This document shows, in pieces, positions 54,621-64,000 of a stretch of DNA of 64,000 bases (position 1 is its first letter; each line of letters opens with the position of its first letter). The DNA lies in NCBI RefSeq assembly GCF_025460765.1, contig NZ_JAMWEG010000003.1, positions 558,001 to 622,000 of the forward strand, read 5' to 3'. The notes under the pieces are model-generated. The model made no database searches, had not been told where the DNA came from, and saw nothing but the letters and a program-made list of their open reading frames with translations. Position numbers and translations under genes: made by a program. The DNA comes from Micromonospora sp. MA102. Lineage in GTDB: Bacteria; Actinomycetota; Actinomycetes; Mycobacteriales; Micromonosporaceae.

Positions 54621-54712
54621 CTGGTCGGGCCTGTCCCGACCAGTGGGTGCAAGTCGGTGGGCGGCGGGGATTTTCCCCAGCGGCTGATCGAGGAACTTAT
54701 GGCCGCCATAAG
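54621..54712 (-). promoter_or_regulatory. operator-like palindromes upstream of the SDR gene
   Basis: CTTATGGC-C-GCCATAAG (54696-54712) is a perfect 8-bp inverted repeat containing TTATGGCCGCCATAA, the T-N11-A form bound by LysR-type regulators. A second inverted repeat CTGGTCGGG-N5-CCCGACCAG lies at 54621-54643, closer to the SDR start. Binding by the neighbouring LysR protein is inferred. Confidence 0.6.
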
Positions 54713-54722
54713 CGGCCGCGGG

Positions 54723-55622
54723 CTACTCCGGCCCGCGCAGCTCCAGGGCGGCGACCAGTTGGCCGAGGTCGCGGCGGTGGGAACTGGCCGGCCACACCGC
54801 CCAGGTGCGCCGGACCAGGGGATGCCCGACCAGCGGCGCCCAGGTGACCGAGTCCGGAAGCGGCTGTGGCCAGCGGGGCGGCGCGAGCGCGAAGGCCGTA
54901 CCGGCGGCCACGGCGGCGAGCTTGACCTCGGCGATCAGTTCCTGTCCCTCCGGTGCGGCGGGCCCGAGATCCAGGCCGTGGCTGCGCAGGATCGCGGTGA
55001 GCTCGTCGTACCAGGCGGGGCTCCCGGAGCGGGGGAAGCCGATCCAGTCCAGTCCGGCGAGCGCGTCCAGCCGGATCCCGTCCGGCCCGGCGATCGCGGC
55101 GGCCTGAGCGGTGGCCAGCAGGACGCCCAGCCGTTCCTCGACGACCGGCACGGCGTCCAGGTCGGGGCCGATCGGGTGTTCCCGCACCAGCCCCACGTCG
55201 AGCTCGCCGGCGCGCAGCGCGGCGAACTGTGCCGCGGTGGACAGGTGGCGGACCTGGACGCGGGTGTCCGGACAGGCCACGGCCAGCTCGGCGAGCGGTC
55301 GGGTCAGCAGGTCGGCGGGGAGTTCCAGCGGGATACCGAGCCGGAGCGCGCCGCCGCCGGTCGCGCCGTGCCGGTTGACCGCGGCCACGGCCTGGTCGTA
55401 CCGCGCGAGCACCGCCCGAGCCTCGGTCAGCAACGTCATGCCGGCCTCGGTGGCCCGCACGCCGGTGCTGCCGCGGACCAGCAGCGGCACCCCGAGCTGC
55501 CGCTCCAGCCCGTTCATGGTCTGGGTCAGCGCCGGCTGGCTCAGGTGCAGCCGGCGAGCGGCCGCCGACAGGCTGCCCTCCTCGACGACCATCACGAACG
55601 CCCGCATCTCCCGCAGTTCCAC
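54723..55622 (-). CDS. LysR family transcriptional regulator
   Basis: A 299-aa LTTR. The N-terminal winged HTH (ELREMRAFVMVVEEGSLSAAARRLHLSQPALTQTMNGLERQLGVPLLVR) is followed by a two-subdomain effector-binding region from about 90 (LRLGIPLELPADLL, GELDVGLVRE). GTG at 55622 gives the standard start VELREM. It is followed on the same strand by an SDR gene with an LTTR-type palindrome in front of it. The effector is unknown. Confidence 0.93.
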   Translation of the reverse strand: MELREMRAFVMVVEEGSLSAAARRLHLSQPALTQTMNGLERQLGVPLLVRGSTGVRATEAGMTLLTEARAVLARYDQAVAAVNRHGATGGGALRLGIPLELPADLLTRPLAELAVACPDTRVQVRHLSTAAQFAALRAGELDVGLVREHPIGPDLDAVPVVEERLGVLLATAQAAAIAGPDGIRLDALAGLDWIGFPRSGSPAWYDELTAILRSHGLDLGPAAPEGQELIAEVKLAAVAAGTAFALAPPRWPQPLPDSVTWAPLVGHPLVRRTWAVWPASSHRRDLGQLVAALELRGPE

Positions 55623-55703
55623 CGGCCCATCCCACCACGCGCACCGGTGCCCTCGGCCGGGGAAGCCGGTCGTCGCGCGGTCTCGGCGGACCGGGTACGA
55701 ACG

Positions 55704-55736
55704 CCGACGCCGCGCCCGGGGCGGGCGCGGCGTCGG
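55704..55736 (-). terminator. terminator after the whiD-like gene
   Basis: A perfect 15-bp stem CCGACGCCGCGCCCG / CGGGCGCGGCGTCGG with a GGG loop, 19 bases beyond the whiD-like stop. It separates that gene from lysR. Confidence 0.85.
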
Positions 55737-55755
55737 ATGGTCTCTGCGGATCCGG

Positions 55756-56139
55756 TCAGGCGACCTTGCGCTGGTCCGGGACGGCGGACTTGTGCGGCCG
55801 GCCGAGGCGGGCCTCCAGCCGGGCGACGTCCACCCGGGACTGCCGGCGGTCGGCCAGGTCCTCCCAGCCGAGGGCCAGCAGCCGCAGCCGCTCCGACTCG
55901 CTGAAGCCGCCCCACACGCCGTAGGGCTCGCGGACCGAGAGGGCGTGCGCGGCGCATTCGGCCCGGACCGGGCAGGCGCGGCAGACGGCCTTGGCGCCGG
56001 ACTCGCGGCGCAGCCGCGACGAGCCGCGCTCGCCGTCCGGGTGGAAGAACTGCGCGCTGTCCCGCCCACGGCAGGCACCGAGCCGCTGCCAGTCCCAGAG
56101 GTCGACAATGGGTCCGGGCAGCCTGCGTACGTTCGACAT
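55756..56139 (-). CDS. whiD: WhiB family iron-sulfur regulator, WhiD/WhiB3-like
   Basis: A 127-aa Wbl protein. [4Fe-4S] ligands are C23, C53, C56 and C62 (GACRG; AVCRACPVRAEC), with the turn GVWGG and FFHPDGERG. The opening LPGPIVDLWDWQRLGACRG resembles the WhiD/WhiB3 branch, which works with the primary sigma factor in sporulation and redox response. A C-terminal extension of about 45 basic residues goes beyond the usual end. ATG at 56139 follows GGAGGAGGGG. It is divergent from a bldM-like gene, as whiD and bldM are neighbours near guaB in Streptomyces. Confidence 0.88.
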   Translation of the reverse strand: MSNVRRLPGPIVDLWDWQRLGACRGRDSAQFFHPDGERGSSRLRRESGAKAVCRACPVRAECAAHALSVREPYGVWGGFSESERLRLLALGWEDLADRRQSRVDVARLEARLGRPHKSAVPDQRKVA

Positions 56140-56395
56140 CAGCACCCCTCCTCCCGCGCGGCACCGCGGAGAATCATCGTGGCCAGCTCCCACCGGTGCG
56201 GTGGTCCGCGCGGGACACCGTTTCCGGAGTGACCCCTCGGTACCCGGGCTTTCCCGCCCTCACACATCTGTGATCGAAAACCTCGGACACTTGGCGGCAT
56301 ATGCCCCATCTGCCGGAAAAGTTCGGATGATTGCCCGGAACCTCCTCCCGAGCACACCCCGTCGTGGTCTGCTCTGAGGCGGAGAGGAGACCACT
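56140..56395. promoter_or_regulatory. divergent regulatory region between whiD-like and bldM-like genes
   Basis: These 256 bases are richer in A/T than the surroundings and must hold promoters for both regulators. A perfect palindrome GGCATATGCC lies at 56296-56305 near the middle. I could not assign -10/-35 elements confidently; developmental sigma factors with other consensus motifs are possible. Confidence 0.45.
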
Positions 56396-57211
56396 GTGCG
56401 TAGCGTTCTTGTGTGCGTTCGGACACCACTCGCAGCCCAGCACCTGACCTCCGCGGCGGCGCGGCTCGGGCTGTCGGGCGTGCTCCGCACGGCCGTCTCC
56501 GACCCCGAGGTGATGCTGCGGCTCGCCGAGCGTCAGGTCGACGTGGTGCTGGCCGACACCGCCCTCACCCGGCCGGACAGCGCCGGCTTCGTCCGCCGGG
56601 TGCTGGCCCGCGCCCCGCAGGCCGCCGTGCTGCTGCTCGGCGCCGAGGAGTCGGAGGCCGCGGCGGCCACCATCAGCGCCGGGGCGCGGGGCCTCATCCA
56701 GAACGCCGACCACGACCTGACCAGCGCGGTAGCCAAGGCATTGCTGCTGCTCTCCGCGCCCGGGCGCACGAACCGGCACCGGGTCAGCGACCCGGCCCGG
56801 GACGCCGCGGCGGTCGGTGGGCCGGCCCGGTCGGCCGCGCCGGGGCGTACCCCCGCCGGGGCCGCGTGGCCGGCGGGATCGGCGGAGGGTCCCGGCGGGG
56901 GGCCCACGGTGGTCCCGGTGCAGCGCGGCGAGGACCCGGCCGACCCGGCGGCGGCCGAGGCGGAGGCCGCGCCGGCGGGCGGCCCGCAGCGGACGGCCCG
57001 CACCCCGCGCAGCGCGATCGGCCTCACGGAGCGTGAGCTTCAGGTGCTGCTCGGCATGGCCGAGGGCAAGAGCAACGCGGAGATCGGGCGGGAGCTGTTC
57101 GTCTCGGAGGACACCGTCAAGACGCACGCCCGCCGGCTGTTCCGCAAGCTCGGCGCGCGGGACCGGGCGCACGCCGTGGCCGCCGGCTTCCGCGCCGGCC
57201 TGGTCGCCTGA
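56396..57211 (+). CDS. bldM: BldM-like atypical response regulator (LuxR-type HTH)
   Basis: A 271-aa regulator. The N-terminal receiver-like domain (1 to about 120) keeps the phosphorylation-site Asp D54 (VDVVLADTAL). It has V8-R9 where receivers have the acidic Mg-binding pair, and N103 where the switch Lys should be. A roughly 80-residue Pro/Ala/Gly linker follows (about 122-203). The NarL/FixJ HTH at the C-terminus (LTERELQVLLGMAEGKSNAEIGRELF, then SEDTVKTHARRLFRKLG) closely resembles BldM. No sensor kinase is adjacent. GTG at 56396 follows GGAGAGGAG. BldM controls aerial development and sporulation in Streptomyces. Orthology is likely but based on memory of that sequence. Confidence 0.8.
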   Translation: MRSVLVCVRTPLAAQHLTSAAARLGLSGVLRTAVSDPEVMLRLAERQVDVVLADTALTRPDSAGFVRRVLARAPQAAVLLLGAEESEAAAATISAGARGLIQNADHDLTSAVAKALLLLSAPGRTNRHRVSDPARDAAAVGGPARSAAPGRTPAGAAWPAGSAEGPGGGPTVVPVQRGEDPADPAAAEAEAAPAGGPQRTARTPRSAIGLTERELQVLLGMAEGKSNAEIGRELFVSEDTVKTHARRLFRKLGARDRAHAVAAGFRAGLVA

Positions 57212-59386
<2,175 letters not shown>

Positions 59387-59415
59387 CCCACCACCCCCAA
59401 CCACCTGGAGTCCCC

Positions 59416-60534
59416 ATGCGTGACGTGGTCGAGATCGGGCTGGGCAAGACCGCGCAGCGCGGCTACCACCTTGACGAGATCGCCATCGTGCCGAGCCGCC
59501 GCACCCGGGACGTCGACGACGTCTCCACGGCGTGGCAGCTCGACGCCTACCAGTTCGGCATCCCCTGCGTCGGGCACCCCTCCGACGCGACCATGAGCCC
59601 GGCCTCGGCGGTGCGGCTCGGCCAGCTCGGCGGCCTCGGCGTGCTCAACGTCGAGGGCCTCTGGACCCGCTACGAGAACCCGGCCAAGGTGCTGGAGGAG
59701 CTGTCCGGCCTGGGCGAGGACGCCCGGGCCACCAAGCGGCTCCAGGAGGTCTACGCGGAGCCGATCCGCCCCGACCTGATCGCCGAGCGAGTCCGCGAGC
59801 TGCGCGACGGCGGCGGCACGGTGGCCGTCCGGGTCTCCCCGCAGCACACCCTGGCGCTCGCCCCGGTGATCCTCGACGCCGGCGTGGACATCCTGGTCAT
59901 CCAGGGCACCATCGTCTCCGCCGAGCACGTCTCCACCACCGACGAGCCGCTGAACCTCAAGGAGTTCATCGCCGACCTCGACCTGCCGGTCATCGTCGGC
60001 GGTTGCACCGACTACAAGACGGCGCTGCACCTGATGCGCACCGGCGCGGCCGGCGTGATCGTCGGCATCGGCGGCGACGACTGGTCCACCACCGAGTCGG
60101 TGCTCGGCATCCGGGTGCCGATGGCCACCGCGATCGCCGACGCCGCCGCGGCCCGCCGCGACTACCTCGACGAGACCGGCGGCCGGTACGTGCACCTCAT
60201 CGCCGACGGCGACATGCAGACCTCCGGCGACATCGCCAAGGCGCTGGGCTGCGGCGCGGACGCCGTGATGCTCGGTGAGCCGCTGTCGCTCTGCGAGGAG
60301 GCCCCGGCCGGCGGCGCCTGGTGGCACTCGGCCGCCAGCCACCCGTCCCTGCCGCGCGGCGCGTTCGAGGTGGCCGGTGAGCCGCTCGGCTCGATGGAGA
60401 AGCTGCTGTTCGGCCCGGCCGACGAGCCGGACGGCCAGCTCAACCTCTTCGGCGGGCTGCGCCGCGCGATGGCCAAGTGCGGCTACCGCGACCTCAAGGA
60501 GTTCCAGAAGGTCGGCCTGGTCCTCGACCGCTGA
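59416..60534 (+). CDS. guaB3: GuaB3 family IMP dehydrogenase-related protein
   Basis: A 372-aa TIM-barrel protein related to IMPDH but without CBS domains. It has VEIGLGKTAQRGYHLDEIAIVPSRRTRDVDDV, CVGHPSDATMSPASAVRLGQLGGLGVLNVEGL, and [30 protein letters not shown]. In the loop where IMPDH has the catalytic Cys it reads VGIGGDDWSTTESVLG, with no cysteine. Ordinary IMPDH chemistry is therefore unlikely; some GuaB3 proteins are thought to act as GMP reductases or regulators. It is always paired with guaB in actinobacteria. ATG at 59416. Confidence 0.93.
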   Translation: MRDVVEIGLGKTAQRGYHLDEIAIVPSRRTRDVDDVSTAWQLDAYQFGIPCVGHPSDATMSPASAVRLGQLGGLGVLNVEGLWTRYENPAKVLEELSGLGEDARATKRLQEVYAEPIRPDLIAERVRELRDGGGTVAVRVSPQHTLALAPVILDAGVDILVIQGTIVSAEHVSTTDEPLNLKEFIADLDLPVIVGGCTDYKTALHLMRTGAAGVIVGIGGDDWSTTESVLGIRVPMATAIADAAAARRDYLDETGGRYVHLIADGDMQTSGDIAKALGCGADAVMLGEPLSLCEEAPAGGAWWHSAASHPSLPRGAFEVAGEPLGSMEKLLFGPADEPDGQLNLFGGLRRAMAKCGYRDLKEFQKVGLVLDR

Positions 60535-60551
60535 CCGTGTGAGCGACCGGC

Positions 60552-60584
60552 GGCGCGGGTGGGCGATCCGGTCCCACCCGCGCC
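60552..60584 (+). terminator. terminator after guaB3
   Basis: A perfect 12-bp stem GGCGCGGGTGGG / CCCACCCGCGCC with a 9-base loop, 17 bases after the guaB3 stop and just before the promoter of the next gene. Confidence 0.8.
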
Positions 60585-60594
60585 GTCGCGCGTC

Positions 60595-60600
60595 TAGGCT
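60595..60600 (+). promoter_or_regulatory. -10 element of the first M1 peptidase gene
   Basis: TAGGCT ends 6 bases before the ATG; no ribosome site is seen. Probable leaderless transcript. Confidence 0.5.
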
Positions 60601-60606
60601 CGGCGG

Positions 60607-62001
60607 ATGACGCGGGGCCGGCGGTGGGGCGCGGCGGTGCTCGCCGTCGCGGTGCTGGCCGGCGGCTGCACCGGGGACAACGACGGGCGGTTCCGCCCGG
60701 GCGCGGCGGACGCGGGCGACCCGTACGTGCCGGGGTCCGGCAACGGCGGCTACGACGTCGGGCACTACGCGCTGAAGGTCCGCTACGACCCGGCCGACGA
60801 CCGCCTCGCCGGCGAGGCGGTCCTGACCGCCACCGCCACGATGGCGCTGTCCCGGTTCCAGCTCGACCTGGCCGGCCTGACCGTCGACCGGGTACGCGTC
60901 GACGGCGCCCCGGCGAAGCACCGGCGCGACGGGGCCGAACTGATCGTCACCCCGCCGCACGGCCTGCCGGCCGGGCAGCGGTTCACCGTCGAGGTGACGT
61001 ACGGCGGGGTGCCGGAGCCACTGCCCAGCACCGAGCTGGGCGACGGCGGCTTCCAGGCCACCGGGGACGGGGCGATCGCGCTGGGCCAGCCGGAGTCGGC
61101 GAGCACCTGGTACCCGGTCAACGACCACCCCTCCGACAAGGCCACCTACGAGATCGAGGTGACCGTCCCGGCCGGGCTCGCCGCGCTGAGCAACGGGGTG
61201 CCGAAGGGGTCGGAGAGCAGCGGCGGCTGGACCACCTGGCGCTGGTCCGAGGGCGCGCCGATGGCCAGTTACCTGTCCACCCTGGTGATCGGCGACTACC
61301 GGGTCCGGACCGGCACGCACGCCGGCAAGCCGATCGTCACCGCCGTCGCCGGCAAGCTGCCCGCCGACGGGCCGGCCGCCGCCTCGGTGGCCCGCACCGG
61401 CGAGATCGCCGACTTCCTGGCCGGCCGCTTCGGGCCGTACCCGTTCGACGCGTACGGCGGGATCGTGGTGGCCGACGACCGGATCCGGTACGCGCTGGAG
61501 ACCCAGTCCCGGCCGGTCTACGGGCCCGGCTTCTTCCGGGGTGCCGGCCCGAACACCGAGGTCGTCGCGCACGAGCTGGCCCACCAGTGGTTCGGCGACA
61601 GCGTCTCGGTGGCCCGGTGGAGCGACCTCTGGCTCAACGAGGGCTTCGCCACGTACGCGGAATGGCTCTGGGCGGAGCACGACGGCGGGCGCACCGTCGA
61701 GCGGGCCTTCGCCGACCGCTACGCGGTCACCGACTGGAGCAGGCCCTCGGTGGACCCGGGCCGCGCCGCGATGTTCGGCGACGCGGTCTACCAGCGCGGC
61801 GCGCTGGCCGTGCACGCGCTGCGCCGCGCCGTCGGCGACGCGACGTTCTTCCGCGTCCTGCGCGGCTGGCTGGCCGAACGCCGGAACGGCACCGCCACCA
61901 CCGCCGACTTCATCGGGTACGCCGAGCGGACCGCCGGGAAGCCCCTGCGGCCCCTCTTCGACGCCTGGCTGATCGGGGCGAGCCGGCCGGCCCTGCCGTG
62001 A
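60607..62001 (+). CDS. M1 family metallopeptidase, secreted lipoprotein (copy 1)
   Basis: A 464-aa zinc aminopeptidase-like protein. The signal peptide has a lipobox (LAGGC, Cys near 22). An M1 N-terminal beta domain is followed by the catalytic domain with H322-E-L-A-H326 and the third ligand E345 in LNEGFATYAEWL. The M1 exopeptidase motif GxMEN is replaced by YALETQ (GIVVADDRIRYALETQS). It ends soon after the catalytic domain (464 against about 850 in full PepN), as do other secreted actinobacterial M1 proteins. The substrate is unknown. A paralogue follows directly. Confidence 0.9.
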   Translation: MTRGRRWGAAVLAVAVLAGGCTGDNDGRFRPGAADAGDPYVPGSGNGGYDVGHYALKVRYDPADDRLAGEAVLTATATMALSRFQLDLAGLTVDRVRVDGAPAKHRRDGAELIVTPPHGLPAGQRFTVEVTYGGVPEPLPSTELGDGGFQATGDGAIALGQPESASTWYPVNDHPSDKATYEIEVTVPAGLAALSNGVPKGSESSGGWTTWRWSEGAPMASYLSTLVIGDYRVRTGTHAGKPIVTAVAGKLPADGPAAASVARTGEIADFLAGRFGPYPFDAYGGIVVADDRIRYALETQSRPVYGPGFFRGAGPNTEVVAHELAHQWFGDSVSVARWSDLWLNEGFATYAEWLWAEHDGGRTVERAFADRYAVTDWSRPSVDPGRAAMFGDAVYQRGALAVHALRRAVGDATFFRVLRGWLAERRNGTATTADFIGYAERTAGKPLRPLFDAWLIGASRPALP

Positions 62002-62023
62002 CGCGGACGTGATCGATCCTGGG

Positions 62024-62029
62024 TAGGCT
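62024..62029 (+). promoter_or_regulatory. -10 element of the second M1 peptidase gene
   Basis: TAGGCT 61 bases before the ATG at 62091. Unlike copy 1, this gene has a leader and a GGGAGGGA ribosome site. Confidence 0.4.
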
Positions 62030-62090
62030 GCCGCGGGCGGAGCGGCCCGGGCAGGGCCGCGACGGTTCTGTTCCGGGAGGGATCGAGGCG

Positions 62091-63548
62091 ATGGCGCGGC
62101 GCGGCGGACGACGACGGCTCGGGCTGCTGCTCTGTGGAGGGTTGCTGCTCGCCGGCTGCGGTGCGACCGAACCGGACCGGGCGACGCCGGACCCCACCTC
62201 GCCCAGCCCGACGGCCGAGCGCAGCTTCGCCCCCGGCGCGCCGGGCGCCGGCGACCCCTACTTCCCGAGCTACGGCAACGGCGGCTACGACGTGGCCCAC
62301 TACACGGTGCAGGTGCGCTACGACCCGGCGACCGACAGGCTCACCGGCACCACCACGCTGCGGGCCACGGCGACCGCCAACCTGTCGGCGTTCAACCTGG
62401 ACCTGGCCGGGCTGACGGTGCGGTCGGTCAGCGTGGACGGGGCGAAGGCCGGCCACAGCCGCACCGGCGACGAGCTGGTCGTCACCCCGGCCACCGGCCT
62501 CACCTCGGGCAACGGCTTCGTCGCCGAGGTCCGGTACGACGGCCAGCCGGCCGCGCTGGAGAACGACGTGCTCGGCGAGGGCGGCTGGCTGCACACCGCC
62601 GACGGGGCGATCGCACTCGGCCAGCCGGAGTCGGCGAGCACCTGGTACCCGGTCAACGACCACCCCTCCGACAAGGCCACCTACGACTTCGAGATCACCG
62701 TGCCGAAGGGGCTCACCGCGGTCAGCAACGGGGTCCCGAAGGGGCGGAGCACCAAGGGCGACTGGACCACCTGGCGCTGGTCCGAGGGCGCCCCGATGGC
62801 CAGCTACCTGACCACGGTGGCGATCGGGAAGTTCCGGATCACCACCGGCGAGCACAAGGGACGGCCGGTGTACAGCGCGGTCACCAAGCAGGTGGCCGAG
62901 GGCGCGCCCGACCGGTCGATCGCGCGGACCGTCGAGGTGGCCGACTACCTGGAGAGCATCTTCGGGCCGTACCCGTTCGAGGCGTACGGCGGCGTGGTGG
63001 TCGCCGACGACCGGATCCGGTACGCGCTGGAGACGCAGGGCCGGCCGGTCTACTCGGCCGGGTTCTTCCGGCAGGGCGACAACACCGGCGTGGTCGCGCA
63101 CGAGCTGGCCCACCAGTGGTACGGCGACAGCGTCTCCGTCCAGCGCTGGCAGGACATCTGGCTCAACGAGGGCATGGCCACGTACGCCGAGTGGCTGTGG
63201 GCCGAGCACGCCGGGGAGTCCACCGTCCAGCACACCTTCGAGCAGAAGTACGCGACCGCGTCGAGCCAGGTCTGGCGTACGCCGCCGGGCCGGCCGGGGG
63301 TGGCGAACCTGTTCGGCCGGTCGGTCTACGAGCGGGGCGGGATGGCCGTGCACGCGCTGCGGGTGGCGATCGGCGACAGTGCTTTCTTCACCGTCCTGCG
63401 CACCTGGGCGGCGGAGAAGAAGCACGGCAACGCCACCACCGAGGAGTTCGTGGCGCTCGCCGAGCGGGTCTCTGGCAAGAAGCTCGGCAAGCTCTTCGAC
63501 GCCTGGCTCTACGGCACCGAACGCCCGCCGGCCCCGAAGCCGCTGTGA
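62091..63548 (+). CDS. M1 family metallopeptidase, secreted lipoprotein (copy 2)
   Basis: A 485-aa paralogue of the preceding gene. Lipobox is LLAGC with Cys near 23, followed by a Thr/Pro/Ser linker of about 30 residues. Zinc site is H337-E-L-A-H341 and the E in LNEGMATYAEWLWAEH. Again YALETQ stands in place of GAMEN. Long blocks are identical to copy 1 (LGQPESASTWYPVNDHPSD; TTWRWSEGAPMASYL), showing a tandem duplication. Its stop is one base from the stop of the convergent LCP gene. Confidence 0.91.
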   Translation: MARRGGRRRLGLLLCGGLLLAGCGATEPDRATPDPTSPSPTAERSFAPGAPGAGDPYFPSYGNGGYDVAHYTVQVRYDPATDRLTGTTTLRATATANLSAFNLDLAGLTVRSVSVDGAKAGHSRTGDELVVTPATGLTSGNGFVAEVRYDGQPAALENDVLGEGGWLHTADGAIALGQPESASTWYPVNDHPSDKATYDFEITVPKGLTAVSNGVPKGRSTKGDWTTWRWSEGAPMASYLTTVAIGKFRITTGEHKGRPVYSAVTKQVAEGAPDRSIARTVEVADYLESIFGPYPFEAYGGVVVADDRIRYALETQGRPVYSAGFFRQGDNTGVVAHELAHQWYGDSVSVQRWQDIWLNEGMATYAEWLWAEHAGESTVQHTFEQKYATASSQVWRTPPGRPGVANLFGRSVYERGGMAVHALRVAIGDSAFFTVLRTWAAEKKHGNATTEEFVALAERVSGKKLGKLFDAWLYGTERPPAPKPL

Positions 63549-63549
63549 A

Positions 63550-64000
63550 TCAGCTCTTCACCCGCAGCGAGGGGTGCGCGGCCAGGTAGGCGTCGGCGCT
63601 GCCGCCGCGCAGGGCGACGAGGAACTGGCGGCCCGTCGGGCGCAGCTGCTCGCCCCGGTAGGACGCGCCGCTGCCCACGCCTTCGCCGGGGAGGCCGACC
63701 AGGACGAACTTCTCCGCCGGCAGGCCACCCAGGGCGTACGCGAAGTCGACCAGCCGGCGGCCGCCGCCGACGTACACCAGGGTCTTGCCCAGCGCGCCGG
63801 CCACCTGCTCGACCCGGTCCGGGTCGCGGGCCACCCCCTGGTCGAGGATCTTCCGGGCCAGCGCCCGGATGAGCTGCTGCTGGTGCCGCTGCCGGGTGTA
63901 GTCGCCGCCGGCCGTGTAGCGCTGGCGGGCGTAGTCGAGGGCCTGCCAGCCGGTCAGGTGCCGGTTGCCCGGCTGGTAGACCATCTGCGGCCCGGTGTAG
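63550..64000 (-). CDS. LCP (LytR-CpsA-Psr) family protein, C-terminal part
   Basis: This is the C-terminal 149 residues of an LCP phosphotransferase, which attaches teichoic-acid-like or polysaccharide polymers to peptidoglycan. The visible part has HLTGWQALDYARQRYTAGGDYTRQRHQQQLIRALARK, with the conserved R-Q-R and D-x-x-R-Q-x-R-Q-Q polyprenyl-phosphate-binding motifs, then a downstream domain ending LRVKS. The gene runs off the right edge, so its TM anchor and first motifs are not seen. Confidence 0.88.
   Translation of the reverse strand, partial: YTGPQMVYQPGNRHLTGWQALDYARQRYTAGGDYTRQRHQQQLIRALARKILDQGVARDPDRVEQVAGALGKTLVYVGGGRRLVDFAYALGGLPAEKFVLVGLPGEGVGSGASYRGEQLRPTGRQFLVALRGGSADAYLAAHPSLRVKS

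Noticed and set aside
60607..63548. Recent recombination product between the two M1 genes
   Set aside because: Identical protein blocks are scattered among diverged parts, and synonymous differences are common, so the duplication is not recent.

Overview
This 64 kb window is high-GC actinobacterial DNA, most likely from Micromonospora or a close relative in the Micromonosporaceae. Pointers are the extreme G+C wobble bias, many GTG starts, leaderless TAnnnT promoters, a WhiB/BldM sporulation pair beside guaB, and a 59-bp repeat placed at stop/start junctions. Most of it is chromosomal housekeeping DNA. I saw no tRNA, rRNA, CRISPR array, transposase or phage gene.

Layout. 1-10.6 kb: nitrate assimilation. 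A five-gene minus-strand operon (nitrate reductase, FAD/BFD electron-transfer protein, nirB, nirD, and an NnaR-type HemD-HTH regulator) lies back to back with a methyltransferase, a MazEF-like toxin-antitoxin pair and the NarK transporter. Both the operon and narK carry an 11-bp-phased GlnR-like box the same distance from the -10. 10.6-13.2 kb: rplM-rpsI and glmM. 13.2-20.4 kb: two homologous MacB/FtsX-type permeases flanking one ATPase, with a divergent PadR regulator. 20.4-22.7 kb: threonine-aldolase-like and aminotransferase pair. 22.8-24 kb: proline-rich MmpS-like membrane protein.

24-36.3 kb: glmS; a frameshifted DUF1023 hydrolase coupled to an EspC-like small protein; acpS, nnr, alr, an alpha/beta hydrolase, tsaE, ung, tsaB, rimI, tsaD (cell-wall precursors and tRNA t6A). 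36.4-39.9 kb: a heterodimeric ABC exporter with complementary degenerate ATP sites. 39.9-45.4 kb: DUF4142 protein and a xylose-type sugar ABC operon with a ROK regulator. 45.4-50.8 kb: ybaK, map, a small XRE regulator, a THUMP-like methyltransferase, and groES-groEL behind a double CIRCE element. 50.8-55.7 kb: membrane molybdopterin oxidoreductase, LtrA, an SDR and a LysR regulator. 55.7-60.5 kb: whiD-like, bldM-like, DUF5319, guaB and guaB3. 60.6-64 kb: two tandem M1 lipoprotein peptidases and the end of an LCP protein.

The most informative observations are the matched GlnR-like promoter architecture, the reciprocally degenerate ABC pair, the duplicated permease module with its operator-like palindrome, the stop/start-junction repeat, and the BldM-like regulator that lacks receiver-pocket residues. 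No wholly new system is demonstrated. All homology calls are from motif reading and memory, without searches.
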